The translations under genes were made by a program, and so were the position numbers. Of a stretch of DNA of 64,000 nucleotides, positions 23,501-35,027 are shown piece after piece. The stretch lies in assembly GCA_047967505.1 (NCBI GenBank), contig CM106541.1. One strand, 5' to 3'. Source of the DNA: Dipteris shenzhenensis (Eukaryota; Polypodiophyta; Polypodiopsida; Gleicheniales). Position 1 is the stretch's first letter. Each line of letters starts with the position of its first letter. The notes under the pieces were generated by a model. The model saw nothing but the letters and a program-made list of their open reading frames with translations, was not told the origin of the DNA and ran no database searches.

Positions 23501-24507
23501 TATTTTAATAGGATATGGAGTCTTGTGTACGATTGTTAGAGGTAGATTTGGAGGAGCAGAGGATTCGGACACCCATAGCATACCATCAAGTGGAGCACTA
23601 TATTTTGCAATTGAGACATATTAGTAGTGATCCATATCGCCATAGGATTGACCCTAGCGTGGCCTTGTACCCCACTCCTCCTATAGATGTGCTGACTAGG
23701 ACACCCATAGATGCACCAGTCATAGCCAGGCTTCCTACTGCCACTTCCGTCCTTTGCCACGAGGAGTTTGACACCGTAGGGTGGTTTGGACTAGGGTGGT
23801 TTGGACCAGGGTGCGGCCACATCGCACATCACCATTGCATGACCTGCCACATGTGGCACGATCAATGTGCCTTGTATGCTTTGCTAACATTGATGTGGCC
23901 ACATATAGAGGACTAGGCATGGATGATCTGTATCTTGGTCATTGTTAGGCCATTGATCCATTTGCCTGCATGGTCTTGACAAAGCACTACAGGGAGGAGG
24001 CACAGAGAGCTTTGCTACATCAGGAGGGTGCTGATACGTCAGTGATTGTAGCGTGTGTTCCGTGATGCTTCTCATATGGTGATTTCATGCCAGGTGACAA
24101 GGCACGAGTAGAGGAGGCATGCCATATTGAGCGAGAGTCAGAGCTTCAGATATCATTGCAGTAGTGGGTGGAGCAGCATCTTGGGCACAGCATCTTCTAC
24201 ATGTAGAGACGATCACTCATGCTGGATTTGAGGCACGAGTATTCACAGATGCACGACTTTGGGAGCTGAGGCGCGCATACATAGAGGAGGCGAGGGAGGT
24301 AGAGATGGCAGCGTGGCTCATGCAACATGCCCTCCTCTTCATCAGGATGAGGCTAGCCCATCTCATGTAGGAGATGAGGCTGGCCCATCTGATCCGGCTT
24401 TGCCTGAGGGCACACAGTGGACGGTTGGGCAGCGGGTCATACAGGAGCCACATCAGAGGATGACTAGAGGATCATATGTGGAGTTATCAAATTCTGATTC
24501 AGGATGA
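20573..24507 (+). pseudogene. ORF1 of transposon copy 2: coiled-coil, RING-type protein, spliced
   Basis: Exon 1 starts at the ATG at 20573 (MNGAGDS) and ends before GTAAGG at 20595. Exon 2 begins at 22560 after CGCAG and joins in frame (RGSGTT). Exon 2 has a 227-codon open stretch from 22756 (MDWRAIRVLFECESPHRQAL), broader than in copy 1, with the Pro/Thr-rich and EVEALLAESRDE segments. Intron 2 (GTTAGT to TTTACAG) removes about 100 bp. Exon 3 repeats the RING region, but a 15-bp duplication (GWFGL repeated) and a frameshift just after it destroy the CPVC end. Stops from CAG-to-TAG changes occur near 22622 and 22726. Together the copies suggest a parent protein of about 550-600 residues. Confidence 0.7.
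20620..21600. repeat. AT-rich tandem repeats in ORF1 intron 1, copy 2
   Basis: Same units as 1162-2745 but fewer, with TTTATAGGAATATCTAATT-type variants and poly-A stretches. 21640-22559 is the rest of the intron and holds no gene. Confidence 0.8.
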
Positions 24508-24828
24508 TTTTTTAGGCTTCACACATATCTTGTTTATGGATGCACTTCTGCACGATGATGATGATGATGTACACATTCATTATGGTACTTTCATGATATT
24601 GTTCTTACTTTTATGATATATGAGCATTTTGGTACTTTCATGATGTTCTTCTTACTTTGTTTATCTCAGTTTATAGTTTGTTCAAATCTAACATAAACAT
24701 TTAAAATTAGGAGTATGATTTTGAATTTCAAATATCTCAATTCACACATCTAATACATAAGGTATTTTAAAAATAATGCCATGTGAAGTAATTGTAAACA
24801 TTAAGCATTGAAAAAGTGTTCAAGTATA

Positions 24829-24831
<3 letters not shown>

Positions 24832-24888
<57 letters not shown>
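24832..24888. repeat. (CT)n microsatellite
   Basis: An uninterrupted run of about 28 CT units in the ORF1 3' flank of copy 2. The equivalent site in copy 1 (about 5935) has none, so it arose after the copies separated. Confidence 0.95.
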
Positions 24889-24891
<3 letters not shown>

Positions 24892-25127
24892 TATGAACTT
24901 TATTATTTTGAATATCATATTGAATTTTGTATATATCAATGCTTGCAATTATTACACTAAACCTAAGAGCCGTGCGAAGTTTCATCCCCACGTGCATATT
25001 TAAAATTAGGAGTATGATTTTGAATTTCAGATATCTCAATTCACACATCTAATACATAAGGTATTTTAAAAATAATTCCATGTGTCATAAATGTAAACAT
25101 TAAGCATTGAAAAGGTGTTCAAGTATA

Positions 25128-25130
<3 letters not shown>

Positions 25131-25192
<62 letters not shown>
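25131..25192. repeat. (CT)n microsatellite, second
   Basis: About 30 CT units at the second version of the flanking motif, preceded by the same AAGTATAAGGT as the first run. The two runs lie in a local duplication about 300 bp apart. Confidence 0.95.
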
Positions 25193-25197
<5 letters not shown>

Positions 25198-25269
25198 TTC
25201 TAGAGCTCTCTCGTGCTATGAACTTTATCATTTTGAATATCATATTTAATTTTGTATATATCAATGTTT

Positions 25270-26440
25270 GCCATTTTTCATACGTAGTCACTAGTAGGGA
25301 TTATACCTTCCACATGGCACATACGAAATCAGTTGGAGACCAAATCTTGCATGGATGTATGCATTATAACTTCCACATGGTGCATACCAAATCAGTTGGA
25401 GACCAAATCTTCCATGGATGTACGTCTACGGTAGCCTAAGAGCCGTGCAAATTTTAATCCCCAACAAATAAGTCCACATGCATATTTGGTTAGTACGTGC
25501 ACCATTTTTCATACGTAGTCACTAGTAGGGAGTGCTTGCAAAAATGTACGCATTATACCTTGGGTTTTTAAGGGTTTAGGGTTTAGGGTTTAGGGTTCTT
25601 TAGGGTTTAGGATTTAGGGTTTTTAGGGTTTAGGTTTAGGGTTTAGGATTTAGGGTTTAATCGTGCTAGTAGGGATTGTAAAAATGTACGCATTATACCT
25701 TCCACGTGGTGCATACCAAATCAGTTGGAGACCAAATCTTGCATGGATGTACGTCTAGGGTAGCCTAAGAGCTGTGCAAAGTTTAATCCCCAACAGATAA
25801 GTCCACATGCATATTTCGTTAGTACGTGTGCCATTTTTCATACATAGTCATGCGAGTAGGGATTGTTAAAATGTACATATTATACCTTCCACATGGCGCA
25901 TACCAAATCAGTTGGAGACCAAATCTTGCGTGGATGTATGTCTAGGGTAGCCTAAGAGCCGTGCGAAGTTTCATCCCGAACAGATAAGTCCACATATGTA
26001 TTTCATTAGTACCTGCGCCATTTTTCATATGTAGTCATGCTAGTAGGGATTGTAAAAATGTACGCATTATACCTTCGATGTGGCACATACCAAATCAGTT
26101 GGAGACCAAATCTTACGTGGATGTATGTCTAGGGTAGCCTAGCAGTCGTGCAAAGTTTCATCCCCAACAGATAAGTCCACATGCGTATTTGGTTAGTACG
26201 TGTGCCATTTTTCATACATAGTCGTGCTAGTAGGGATTGTAAAAATGTACGTATTTTACCTTTCATGTGGCGCATACCAAATCAGTTGGAGACCAAATCT
26301 TGCGTGGATGTATGTCTAGGGTAGCCTAAGTTCCGTGCAAAGTTTCATCCCCAACAGATAAGTCCACATGCATATTTGGTTAGTACGTGTGCCATTTTTC
26401 ATACGTAGTCATGCTAGTAGGGATTGAAAAAATGTAGGCA
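25270..26440. repeat. Central satellite, copy 2
   Basis: About seven units of 140-190 bp share the copy 1 core (CAAATCAGTTGGAGACCAAA). Only one block of TTTAGGG repeats (25563-25660) is present, against eight in copy 1. The others carry the GATAAGTCCACATGCATATTT spacer. Confidence 0.88.
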
Positions 26441-29346
26441 TCATGAAAATTACAATGGTATGGTCACACAATGAGCCTATATATATCAAATAGAAAAATA
26501 TGTAATCAACTAGTGATACCCAATAAAAATCAATTTGATCAACTGATGATCCCAAAAAATATGATATGTCATTGTGCTACTCCTCAGGATCAACTCTTAT
26601 GCCAATAGTTGCAAGTATGCTCTCATGATCTGCCACTGCAAGGTGCCACCATGGAGTGGACGTCGCCTTGCAAGTGCGAACACGACTCAAAGTAATTTTG
26701 ATTGCAACAACAAGATGAGAATACATGTATGCCTCCTGACTTGCCATGTACTCCTAGAACTCAATATAGTGACCACACCTCTATATCTACTAAAAATAGT
26801 GGCCACCTACGATCATGCTATGAGCATTGAAGTGCATCCCATGCCCATCCATTGTATCCTCATTCAGCACACTCTTCACCATAGAGCATCGCAACAAGTA
26901 ATAATCCACTCCCTCCTCATTGCCCTCCGAAACAATAACCGCAAAGATATCACCAATACGCAACATATATGTAAGGTGGTCATAATCTCTAGAGGAACTG
27001 AATCCCGCATCCTAATCGTCATGTACCTCCTCCCAAGGCTGGAAGGGAGAAAGCACTCGTTGTGCCCATGGATCGGCCCATGGTATCATGGAGCACCCTC
27101 CCCAATCATCATCAATGCATGCAGAGCAAAAACATGCAAACCGTCGAGAAAAGATCACGAGGTCAGACTCACCTATGCTCCTGATGGAATGGAAATCAAG
27201 AGTGCCAGACATTGAACGACAATCAAAAGGCCTAGACCGATCAAAACTCACAATGTCGATGCACCAAAAATACCGGCTCACCACCCTATCATCATGCGAC
27301 TGAAACGAGGAGATGGCACTAGTGGATAAGTGTTGGCTCCACCACCGCACCACATCATGTGCATCCTTGAAGCGATCGGCACTATGACACAACTGGTATC
27401 GACGCAAAGCACGCTTCACGCAAGCACCTGCACCATCATGCTCTCCCTTACCGTGCCCTATTTCGAAGTAGCTCCATGTGATCGGAATGCCTATCTCATG
27501 GTGCCATCTACAGAACCAATAAAACTATCTAGCAAAGTTGAACTGACCACCATAGCCGCCTGACCAGATCCAGTGCCGCTCCCATGTGACACCATGATCC
27601 CTCAAGAAACTATCATGCAAAGTGAAGCAATGCTGCACAAAATGGGCATCATGTGATCGATCATCACTAATGTAGAAGTGATACTCTCGCACAATGACGC
27701 GTGAGTCCATGGTGCTATCAATGCCATCCACATGAGCCTGTGTATGACGATAGCTAATGTGCACAAATATAGCAATCTGCAATATGGCATTGAAAAAAAA
27801 TATGACTATTGAAATAATTCAATATAATGAGGCCATAAAAAAACCAATAACTCAATCACACGTCACCTATTTGGAGAAATAATACTCCGATTGGATCTCA
27901 TGGTGTGGTGCAAAGGTATAATTCTTCGCAAAGTCCAACACTGAGACAACCACCCCTATAGGAAATGTCCTCAAACATGCACGGAACTAACGATCCTCCC
28001 ACTTCGCAATGTGTGAGTGGCGTATGTAGCGGTACAGCTTCCCTCAAACACTGTCAATGAATACAACACGTGGTGTCTCCTTCCCCACAAGCTGCAACCT
28101 CCTCGATTGTGCACCACCATCTAATGTCAAGGTACTATACTCATACTGCTACCAACGACCCATCTGCACATCACAAGTATCTAGTGCAACTCGTGGCACT
28201 CTAGCAAAGTCACCACACAGTACACCTACCTTCCACACAATCAAGGGAGTGGAATAAAGCATCACCATCTCGTGCACACAATATGGAATAAATGAAGTTG
28301 CGAGGGCTAGTAGGAACCACTCCCCTATGACCATCAAGGGAACGGAATATGTCATACATCAATCCAAAATCCACATGGTAGCGACAACAACATGTGTCAT
28401 GCTCCTGAGAGCATCGCACAAACCATGGCCTGCATCGCTCAAATGACCTCTACCCAATCCTAAACTCCATGTGTGCCTCTACAAACTAAGTACAACTCAG
28501 TCTGGGTACACTCCAAAAAACATGCACCATGCTCAATGTACACACCACGTGACACCCTCTTCTGCAATGCCTTCATGAACACTAGGGATGCTCTGCAATG
28601 CTCCTCCCAAAACTGTTGTATGACGGACCTAGTGGAATCATCTAACAATCGATCGCTGCAAGGTGCACGACCACTCGAAGCCCAAAGAGCATCAGTCTCA
28701 CTATCCTCTAGACTCTGCCTCCTAATCATGCCTGCTCGCAATGTGCGCGGTGCAATCTGAAGAAGACATGAAGCGGTACGCACATGGCCTATCATATGAG
28801 GTCTACTAATGGTAGCCACAATAGCATGACATGCTGCCAAGGCATCACTGGAGTTCCTATGCTTAATAGAAGCATAGGAACGTCGAACACTACTAAGGAC
28901 CTCGCTACATACAACCCTATCTCTATGTGCACCAAGACCAGCAAGGCTCCTACACTCTACCAAGTCAGGGTGATCAATCAGGGATGTGAGAAGAGCAAAC
29001 TGCGAAGCTGGCATGAGGTCACTAAAAAAAGGCTGCACAATCTTGCTAGTACGACGATGGATAGTGGACTTTGGCAAGTCACATCGTGAAGCAACACTAC
29101 TACTGCAAGGTGGGGCAAGGGGATCAATGGGAGATGGTAGGGTGGTGGGGGGAAGGGAGGCACCAAGGGGAAGGGGGGAGGGGGAGGGGGAGGGGGAGGG
29201 GGAGGTGGAGGGGGGAGGGTGGAGGGGAAAGAGGTAGAGGTGGAGGCCAAAATGTAGGTGGCTAGAAGAAGGGCAGAGGCTAGAGGTAGGGGTGTGGATG
29301 AGGATGTGGAGGGGGGGACAATGGAGGTGGGGGTGGGGGTGGGGGT

Positions 29347-30039
29347 TGTAAGAAAATAGTACGCAGCGGAAGATAACAAGAAAATGCAAGTACACGATGG
29401 AAAGCTGGAGAGAATACAAAAATTCTGATATACCAAACTGCTGATACAACTGATGGTTGGATGTCCACCCGTGCACTCTACAGACAGAGCTTCAATGGTG
29501 ATCTAGACAGATGCTGGACGGAGGACTATGAGCGTGAAGAACTGGTGATCTGATGATAGGGGGTGGCCACTTATATAGTGTAAGTGGTTGACGGTCGGCC
29601 CTGTAATAGGCAGTCGACCTAATAGACAGTCGGCCTGGAAGACCATCGACCCTTCAGAAAACATGCCGGCGGGCAGATGAAGGATCGCGCATAGGTCATA
29701 CCGTCGGGCCTGGGGCTACCGGCAGCCCCCGAACCCTGCCGCTGGGGGCTTTGCCCCCAGACCCCCACCGGGGGCCTGCGCCCCCCGAACCCCCTGCTAT
29801 CGGGGGGGCTATCGCCCCCCCGAACCCCCCCTTTGTGCAGACGGGTATCTACTCTTGGCTCCTAAGCCGTCTCATAACCATCTGGTCTACTCTAAGACCC
29901 CTTCTAGTGTCTAAACTGGGGATCCCTCCCAATATCTGATACCCATCATGGCTTCTCCTCATATGGGGGCCTTACAACATTGGGTACACAGAATATTGGT
30001 GGGTTACATGAGAGGTGGACATTTGAGCTAACTCTAACA
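29347..30039 (-). repeat. Copia A 3' LTR
   Basis: 693 bp, TGTAAGAAAA to CTCTAACA, followed by CCCCCCCTC (the polypurine tract on the minus strand). It contains a GC-rich block of nested short inverted repeats (about 29740-29835), such as GGGGGCTTTGCCCCC. Confidence 0.9.
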
Positions 30040-30068
30040 CCCCCCCTCAATGTTCACCCGAAGATGAA

Positions 30069-32998
30069 CTACGTGTTCGGACCAATGCCGAGTCGATGTA
30101 GATGCCGCAACAATAAATCACTCCCAAGAGCCTTCGTGAAGATGTCTGCGCAATTTTCCTCTGTGGGACAATACTCCAGCTCTATGACTCCATCCTCGAT
30201 GAGCTCTCGTACGTAGTGATACTGGTGGATCTCTATGTGCTTTGTACGAGCATGGAACACAGGATTCTTTGCAATGGCCATGCAACTCTGATTGTCGCAT
30301 TTTAGAACCGTCGCATCTTCGATTGGAACTCCTATGTCTTGCAGGATCCTCCTTAGCCAAACTGCTTCACAAGCAGCAATGCATGCTGCCTTGTACTCAG
30401 CTTCTGTCGAAGATAGTGCCACTGTTGGTTGCTTCTTGCTAATCCAAGAGAACACTCCTGAACCAAGTGAGAAACAATATCCAGAAACTGACTTTCTAGA
30501 ATCACAATCTCCTGCCCAATCTGAGTCACAGTAACCCGCCAAGGTCTTCCCTGCTCTGTAGGTAATGCCATACTCCAGTGTACCTTTCACGTACTTTAGC
30601 ACACGCATCCCTGCTTTCCAATGGTTCTCTCGAGGTTGATTTGAGAACCTACTAAGTACACCAACTGCAAAGCTGATATCAGGTCTAGTGTTGCACAGAA
30701 AAATGAGACTCCCCACAAGTTTCCTATACTCCTTGATGTCGACAAGTGGTGATGCATCCTCCACTGAGAGCTTACCATTCACCTCCATGGGAGAGACCAC
30801 ATCCTTACACTCGGTCATATCGAATGCCTTCAAGATCTCGCGAGCATATCTCTGCTGAGAGATGAAAATCCTGCCAGGTTTTTGCCAAACCTCAATGCCG
30901 AGGCAAAAGTGCATGAGCCCCAAATCTGTCATCTCAAACTCGGAACTCAACGACTCCCTCAAATTTTGCAGCATCTTCTCATGATCTCCTGTGATGATCA
31001 AGTCATCCACGTAAAGGACTATTACCACATACTTGCCATCCTGCTTACAAACATATACAGGTTAGCATCAGAAGCACTTTTTGAGAAACCAATAGATATG
31101 AGAAAGCTATCAATCCGTTGGTACCATGCCCTTGGGGCCTGTTTCAGCCCGTACAATGCCTTCTTTAGTCTGCAAACCTTGTTCTCTGAATTGGGCACCT
31201 CAAATCCTGGTGGCTGGAACACATATACCTCCTCCTTGAGATGTCCATTCAAGAACGCAGATTTCACGTCCATTTGAAACACCGGCCACTGCTTATGAGC
31301 AGCCAAGGCAAGTACCACCCAAATAGTTGTCATCCTTGCTGTAGGGGCAAAGGAATCCTCAAAATCAAAGCCTTCAACTTGAGAGTATCCTTGTGCAACA
31401 AGCCTAGCCTTGTACTTTTCCAAAGATCCATCAGATTTGTACTTGGCCTTCCATACCCATTTGGTACCAATGATCTTCCTTTTTTCTGGACGATCAACCA
31501 AGTCCCAAGTTTGATTCTTCATGATGCTATCATACTCCTCTTGCATGGCAGCTTTCCAATTTGGATCCGCCATTGCCTCATCCAAATTCGTAGGCTCTTG
31601 AACTTTCATAATCTCAGCCATCAAGGCCATATTGACTATGTGTTTAGAAGCCCTTTTCTGCTCCTCTATCCTCTTTGATCGTCGAAGTCCATCTGTAGAT
31701 GACTCCGCCAAGTCTGGAACCGGATTTTTCTCATCAAAGAGCTGCCTTGCCCACTTTGGAAGTGGCTTACCTTGTGGAGCCAAGGCATGTTGTGGTGTTG
31801 GTGGAGTCTGTTCCTCGAAGTACTCCTCCTCATTCTGCAACTCTGCTTTAGATACGGGCACAAGGTGAGTTACTTTTACGGCTGATGATAAAGTGGAAGG
31901 GCATACCTCCTCCTCCACTGTATGTGGCTGTTCCCAAAACACCTCATCACGACTGACCACGATCTTCTTTGCCTCTGGATCATATAGCCGGTATGCCTTT
32001 GACTCCTGGCTATAGCCCATGAAGATACACTTTCTGCTCTTTGGATCTAATTTCTTTCTGGTGCTATCTGGAACATGAACAAAGCACTCACATCCAAATG
32101 TTCTGAAATGAGAAGCGGAAGGCTTTTTACCTGAGTAAGCCTCCAAAGGTGTTTTGCCCGTCAAGGCCTTTGTGAAGCTTCGATTGAGGATGTAGACTGC
32201 TGTATTGACTGCCTCAGCCCAAAAAGACACAGGCAATCCTTTACCTAGTGCCATGCATCGTGCCATCTCCATGGCAGTACGATTGCGACGCTCTACAACA
32301 CCATTTTGTTGCGGAGTATGTGCAGTCGTGAGTTGGCGCTTAATGCCATTCTCGTGCAAGTATGTGTCGAACTCTTTTGACAGGAACTCTCCTCCTCGAT
32401 CCGTGCGAAGCTTCTTTACCTTCAGCCCGCTTTCGTTTTCCACCATCTTTTGCCACTGTTTGAATTTTCCAAGAGCTTCAGCCTTATCTCGTAGAAAATA
32501 CACCCACATGTATCTACTGTAGTCATCGACGATAAGCATATAGTAGTTACATCCCCCCAAAGCTTGAGTCGGAGCTTTCCCACTGAGATCAGCATGAACC
32601 AATTCTAGAGGAGCCTTTGCCCGATAGCCGCTCTCATGTGGAAAAGCCTTCCTTTGTTGCTTGCCCATCATACAAGCTTCACAAGGTTCCTGCAGCTTTG
32701 AAAGTGCAGGCAAGTGTGCAACCATCCCTGTTTTCTGCATTTCCAAAAGAATAGGATAACTAAGATGACCAAATCTTTCATGCCATACCTTACTGATGCC
32801 CACTCCTGAAGAGACTGTTAGTGCCGTCAGCTCGTACAGATTGTTCTTCCTTACTGCCTTGTCGACCACCTTGCCCGCTGCATTAAGGATTTCTGCTCCG
32901 GTCCTCTTGAAACGCACCTCCAAGTTGCGATCAGTTATCGCAGCAACCGAAAGCAAGTTCTTCTTTAGCTGAGGAACTAGTAATACATCAGAAAGCTC
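30069..32998 (-). pseudogene. Copia A pol: protease end, integrase, reverse transcriptase, RNase H
   Basis: A 644-codon open stretch (32956-31022) overlaps a 319-codon one (31028-30069); one base is lost or gained just before [14 protein letters not shown]. Order: protease end [17 protein letters not shown], integrase zinc site ([17 protein letters not shown]), integrase core [18 protein letters not shown] and [14 protein letters not shown], reverse transcriptase [20 protein letters not shown] and [15 protein letters not shown], RNase H CDSDWAGDCDSRKS and SSTEAEYKA, end VRELIEDG and ADIFTKALGS. Apart from the frameshift it is intact over 960 codons, unlike the other elements. It lacks a normally oriented gag. 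Confidence 0.92.
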
Positions 32999-33903
32999 GA
33001 TGGGACGAATTATACTTTGTGGAAATTCAAGATCAATGCGATCTTGGATTCATATGAGCTTCTGGATACTGTTCTGGGATTGGATCCAGAACCGGTTGGA
33101 TCACCGAATCTAAACAACCCCAACGTCATAACGCCACCGAATGCAGATCTTCTTCGGGCATGGAAACGAAGGAACGCAGATGCACTCTGCGCTCTTGTTA
33201 CCAGTTCAAGTGATTCTGTTTTGACTCTGATTCAGCACACAGACAAGGCAAGTGAGGCTTGGAACATACTGAAAGGTCAGTATGAAACGCGGAATCAGAC
33301 CAGAATTCAAAATCTGGAGAATATGCTTGCTGCAGAGAGGTGCTCTGATGGAGAATCAGCTGAGACATTCATCACACGGATCAAGAATTTACGTGATCAG
33401 ATGGCGGCGGTTGGGATTACAAAGACCAGCGAAGAGTTGGCCAGAAGGTGCATTCGGATCCTTCCACAAAAGTACGATGCGTTGGTCACGACACTCAACA
33501 CGCAGGTAAGAAATCCACCCCTCACTTTTGAAGAGTTCAGCGCGATGCTTCTAGAGGAGGAGATGCGAATGAAGACCCGCGATGGCGGAAGTGATGCAGC
33601 ATTCTCAACCACATCCAAAGGGAAGGGTGGAGAGAAGAAGAATGGTAAGAAGAAGAAGTTTTCAGGTAAGTGCCACTACTGCAACAAAAGCGGTCACATG
33701 ATCAAGGATTGCAGAAAGAAGCAGCAGGATGAAAAGAATGGCACTACACAGTCTTCTTCGAAAGGCAAGGAATCTGCCAACACAGTTGAAACTGAGTTGG
33801 AGCTATGGGTTGCAATTGAAGAAATATGCTCCTCAACAGAAGTTTCAACAACGAATGATTCGTGGCTCCTTGATAGTGGAGCGTCCCGTCACATGACCAG
33901 AAA
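32996..33903 (+). CDS. Copia A gag, zinc knuckle and protease start, inverted
   Basis: The plus strand is open from about 33000: [20 protein letters not shown] (capsid N-terminal region), then the zinc knuckle [14 protein letters not shown] (CX2CX4HX4C, about 33671), then the protease start [17 protein letters not shown], where it runs into LTR sequence and stops at 33916. The gag N-terminus is missing, since the block begins at the DGTNYT motif directly against pol protease sequence facing the other way. About 300 codons are undamaged, so the inversion is recent or happened during the insertion. Whether it is translated is unknown. Confidence 0.88.
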
Positions 33904-34407
33904 GAAGAACTGGTGATCTGATGATAGGCAGTGGCCACTTATATAGTGTAAGTGGTTGACGGTCGGCCCTGTAATAGGCAGTCGGCCTAATAGACAGTCG
34001 GCCTGGAAGACCACCAACCCTTCAGAAAACATGCCGGCGGGCAGATGAAGGATCGCGCATAGGTCATACCGTCAGGCCTGGGGCTACCGGCAGCCCCCGG
34101 ACCCTACCGCTGGGGGCTTTGCCCCCAGACCCCCACCGGGGGCCTGCGCCCCCCGGACCCCCTGCTATCGGGGGGGCTATCGCCCCCCCGAACCCCCCCT
34201 TTGTGCAGACGGGTATCTACTCTTGGCTCCTAAGCCGTCTCATAACCATCTGGTCTACTCTAAGACCCCTTCCAGTGTCTAAACTGGGGATCCCTCCCAA
34301 TATCTGATACCCATCATGGCTTCTCCTCATATGGGGGCCTTACAACATTGGGTACACAGAATATTGGTGGGTTACATGAGAGGTGGACATTTGAGCTAAC
34401 TCTAACA
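33904..34407 (-). repeat. Copia A 5' LTR, partial
   Basis: Matches 29536-30039 base for base in length, with about ten substitutions, nearly all transitions. The last roughly 189 bp of the LTR are missing, replaced by the inverted gag-protease block. The break lies in GAAGAACTGGT, a sequence shared by LTR and protease gene. Confidence 0.9.
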
Positions 34408-34688
34408 GGGGTGGGGGTGGAGGTGGAGGTGGAGGTGGGATGTAGAGGTGGAGGTGGATCAGTGGTGGCAGCGCGAGCTCTAGCTCTAGAGGCTCTCTTG
34501 CACTCACGGGCCTTCTGCTTGCACTCCTCGTCAATGAGATTTCGGGGGGGGGTTCCTACATCTTTCATGTCTACTAGCTCTATGGCTTTGAGAACCCATT
34601 CTCAATGAAAGTAGGATGGAAGGTGTGACAAAGTGATGGGGAGGCAAGAATGGCTAAGAATGGGTGAAATGAACCAAAACGTGGTGTC

Positions 34689-34694
34689 TTATAG
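34689..34694 (-). promoter_or_regulatory. TATA box of ORF2, copy 2
   Basis: Same CTCTATAAGACACC on the minus strand as in copy 1, about 95 bp upstream of the ORF2 ATG. Confidence 0.6.
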
Positions 34695-34846
34695 AGAGCC
34701 TCAACTCATCCACTAGATTGCTCTTAGATTGCTCTTGATTATTATTGGTGGAGAAGGTGCTAAGATTGAAACTAATTGGCTGGAATCCAACGTTAATTTT
34801 GAATATTTGCATCGTTTGATTTTATTCCAGTTTTGTACCTCCAAAT

Positions 34847-35027
34847 ACCTCGATCGTGGTCATAAAACTTGATCGAGGTATGCTATGCCTAGGTCATATA
34901 CCTCGATCAAGGTATTCAATGCCTCACGCAGGTCATAAACCTCGATCGAGGTATTCTATGCCTCGCAGTCATATACCTCGATCGAGGTATTCTATTCCTC
35001 ACGCAGGTCATAAACCTCGATCAAGGA
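34847..35027. repeat. Array of CCTCGATCGAGG palindromes, right end of copy 2 (truncated)
   Basis: Six units with TATGCCTCACGCAGGTCATA spacers as in copy 1. The array ends in CCTCGATCAAGG, and unrelated G-rich sequence begins at 35028. Confidence 0.85.

Larger units (their letters stand above)
29347..34407 (-). mobile_element. Copia A retrotransposon with inverted gag-protease block
   Basis: Inserted in ORF2 of transposon copy 2. The target duplication GGGGT is at 29342-29346 and 34408-34412. Minus orientation: 5' LTR on the right (partial, 33904-34407), 3' LTR on the left (29347-30039) with the adjoining polypurine tract. Pol reads on the minus strand, but gag and the start of protease (32996-33903) read on the plus strand. 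The primer site, leader and gag start are missing. The aligned LTR parts are both 504 bp and about 98% identical by eye, so this is among the youngest insertions here. Confidence 0.9.
26577..34599 (-). pseudogene. ORF2 of transposon copy 2: DDE-like transposase, split by Copia A
   Basis: It starts at the ATG at 34599 (MGSQSHRASRHERC) and runs to 34408. It is interrupted in its Pro/Thr-rich linker by Copia A and resumes at 29346 down to the conserved stop at 26577. The stretch from the linker to ECTQTELY (28460) is open and reads through the position of the copy 1 TGA (TLRAGMIRRQSL). The segment ISDDRSHDAHF to QFNFAR (27782-27525) is in one frame, but the key motif reads WSGGYGGQF: Gly for the expected Asp and Tyr for Cys. 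GHGKGEHDGAGACVKRAL follows. The GTGAGT donor and C-terminal exon are conserved. It is non-functional because of the insertion and the lost acidic residue. Confidence 0.74.
19702..35027. mobile_element. Two-gene DNA transposon, copy 2 (right end lost, split by Copia A)
   Basis: Starts GGGAGGTAGCAAGCTAAGGG at 19702 within Copia B. It repeats the plan of copy 1: palindrome array, TATA, ORF1, intronic and central satellites, ORF2 on the minus strand, TATA, right palindrome array. Without the 5 kb Copia A it is about 10.3 kb; its central satellite and intron are shorter than in copy 1. The right end stops inside the palindrome array (about 35027): the subterminal zone and right TIR are absent, and CACTA sequence follows. 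Its lesions differ from copy 1, for example a Gly in place of the SDG aspartate. Confidence 0.82.
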
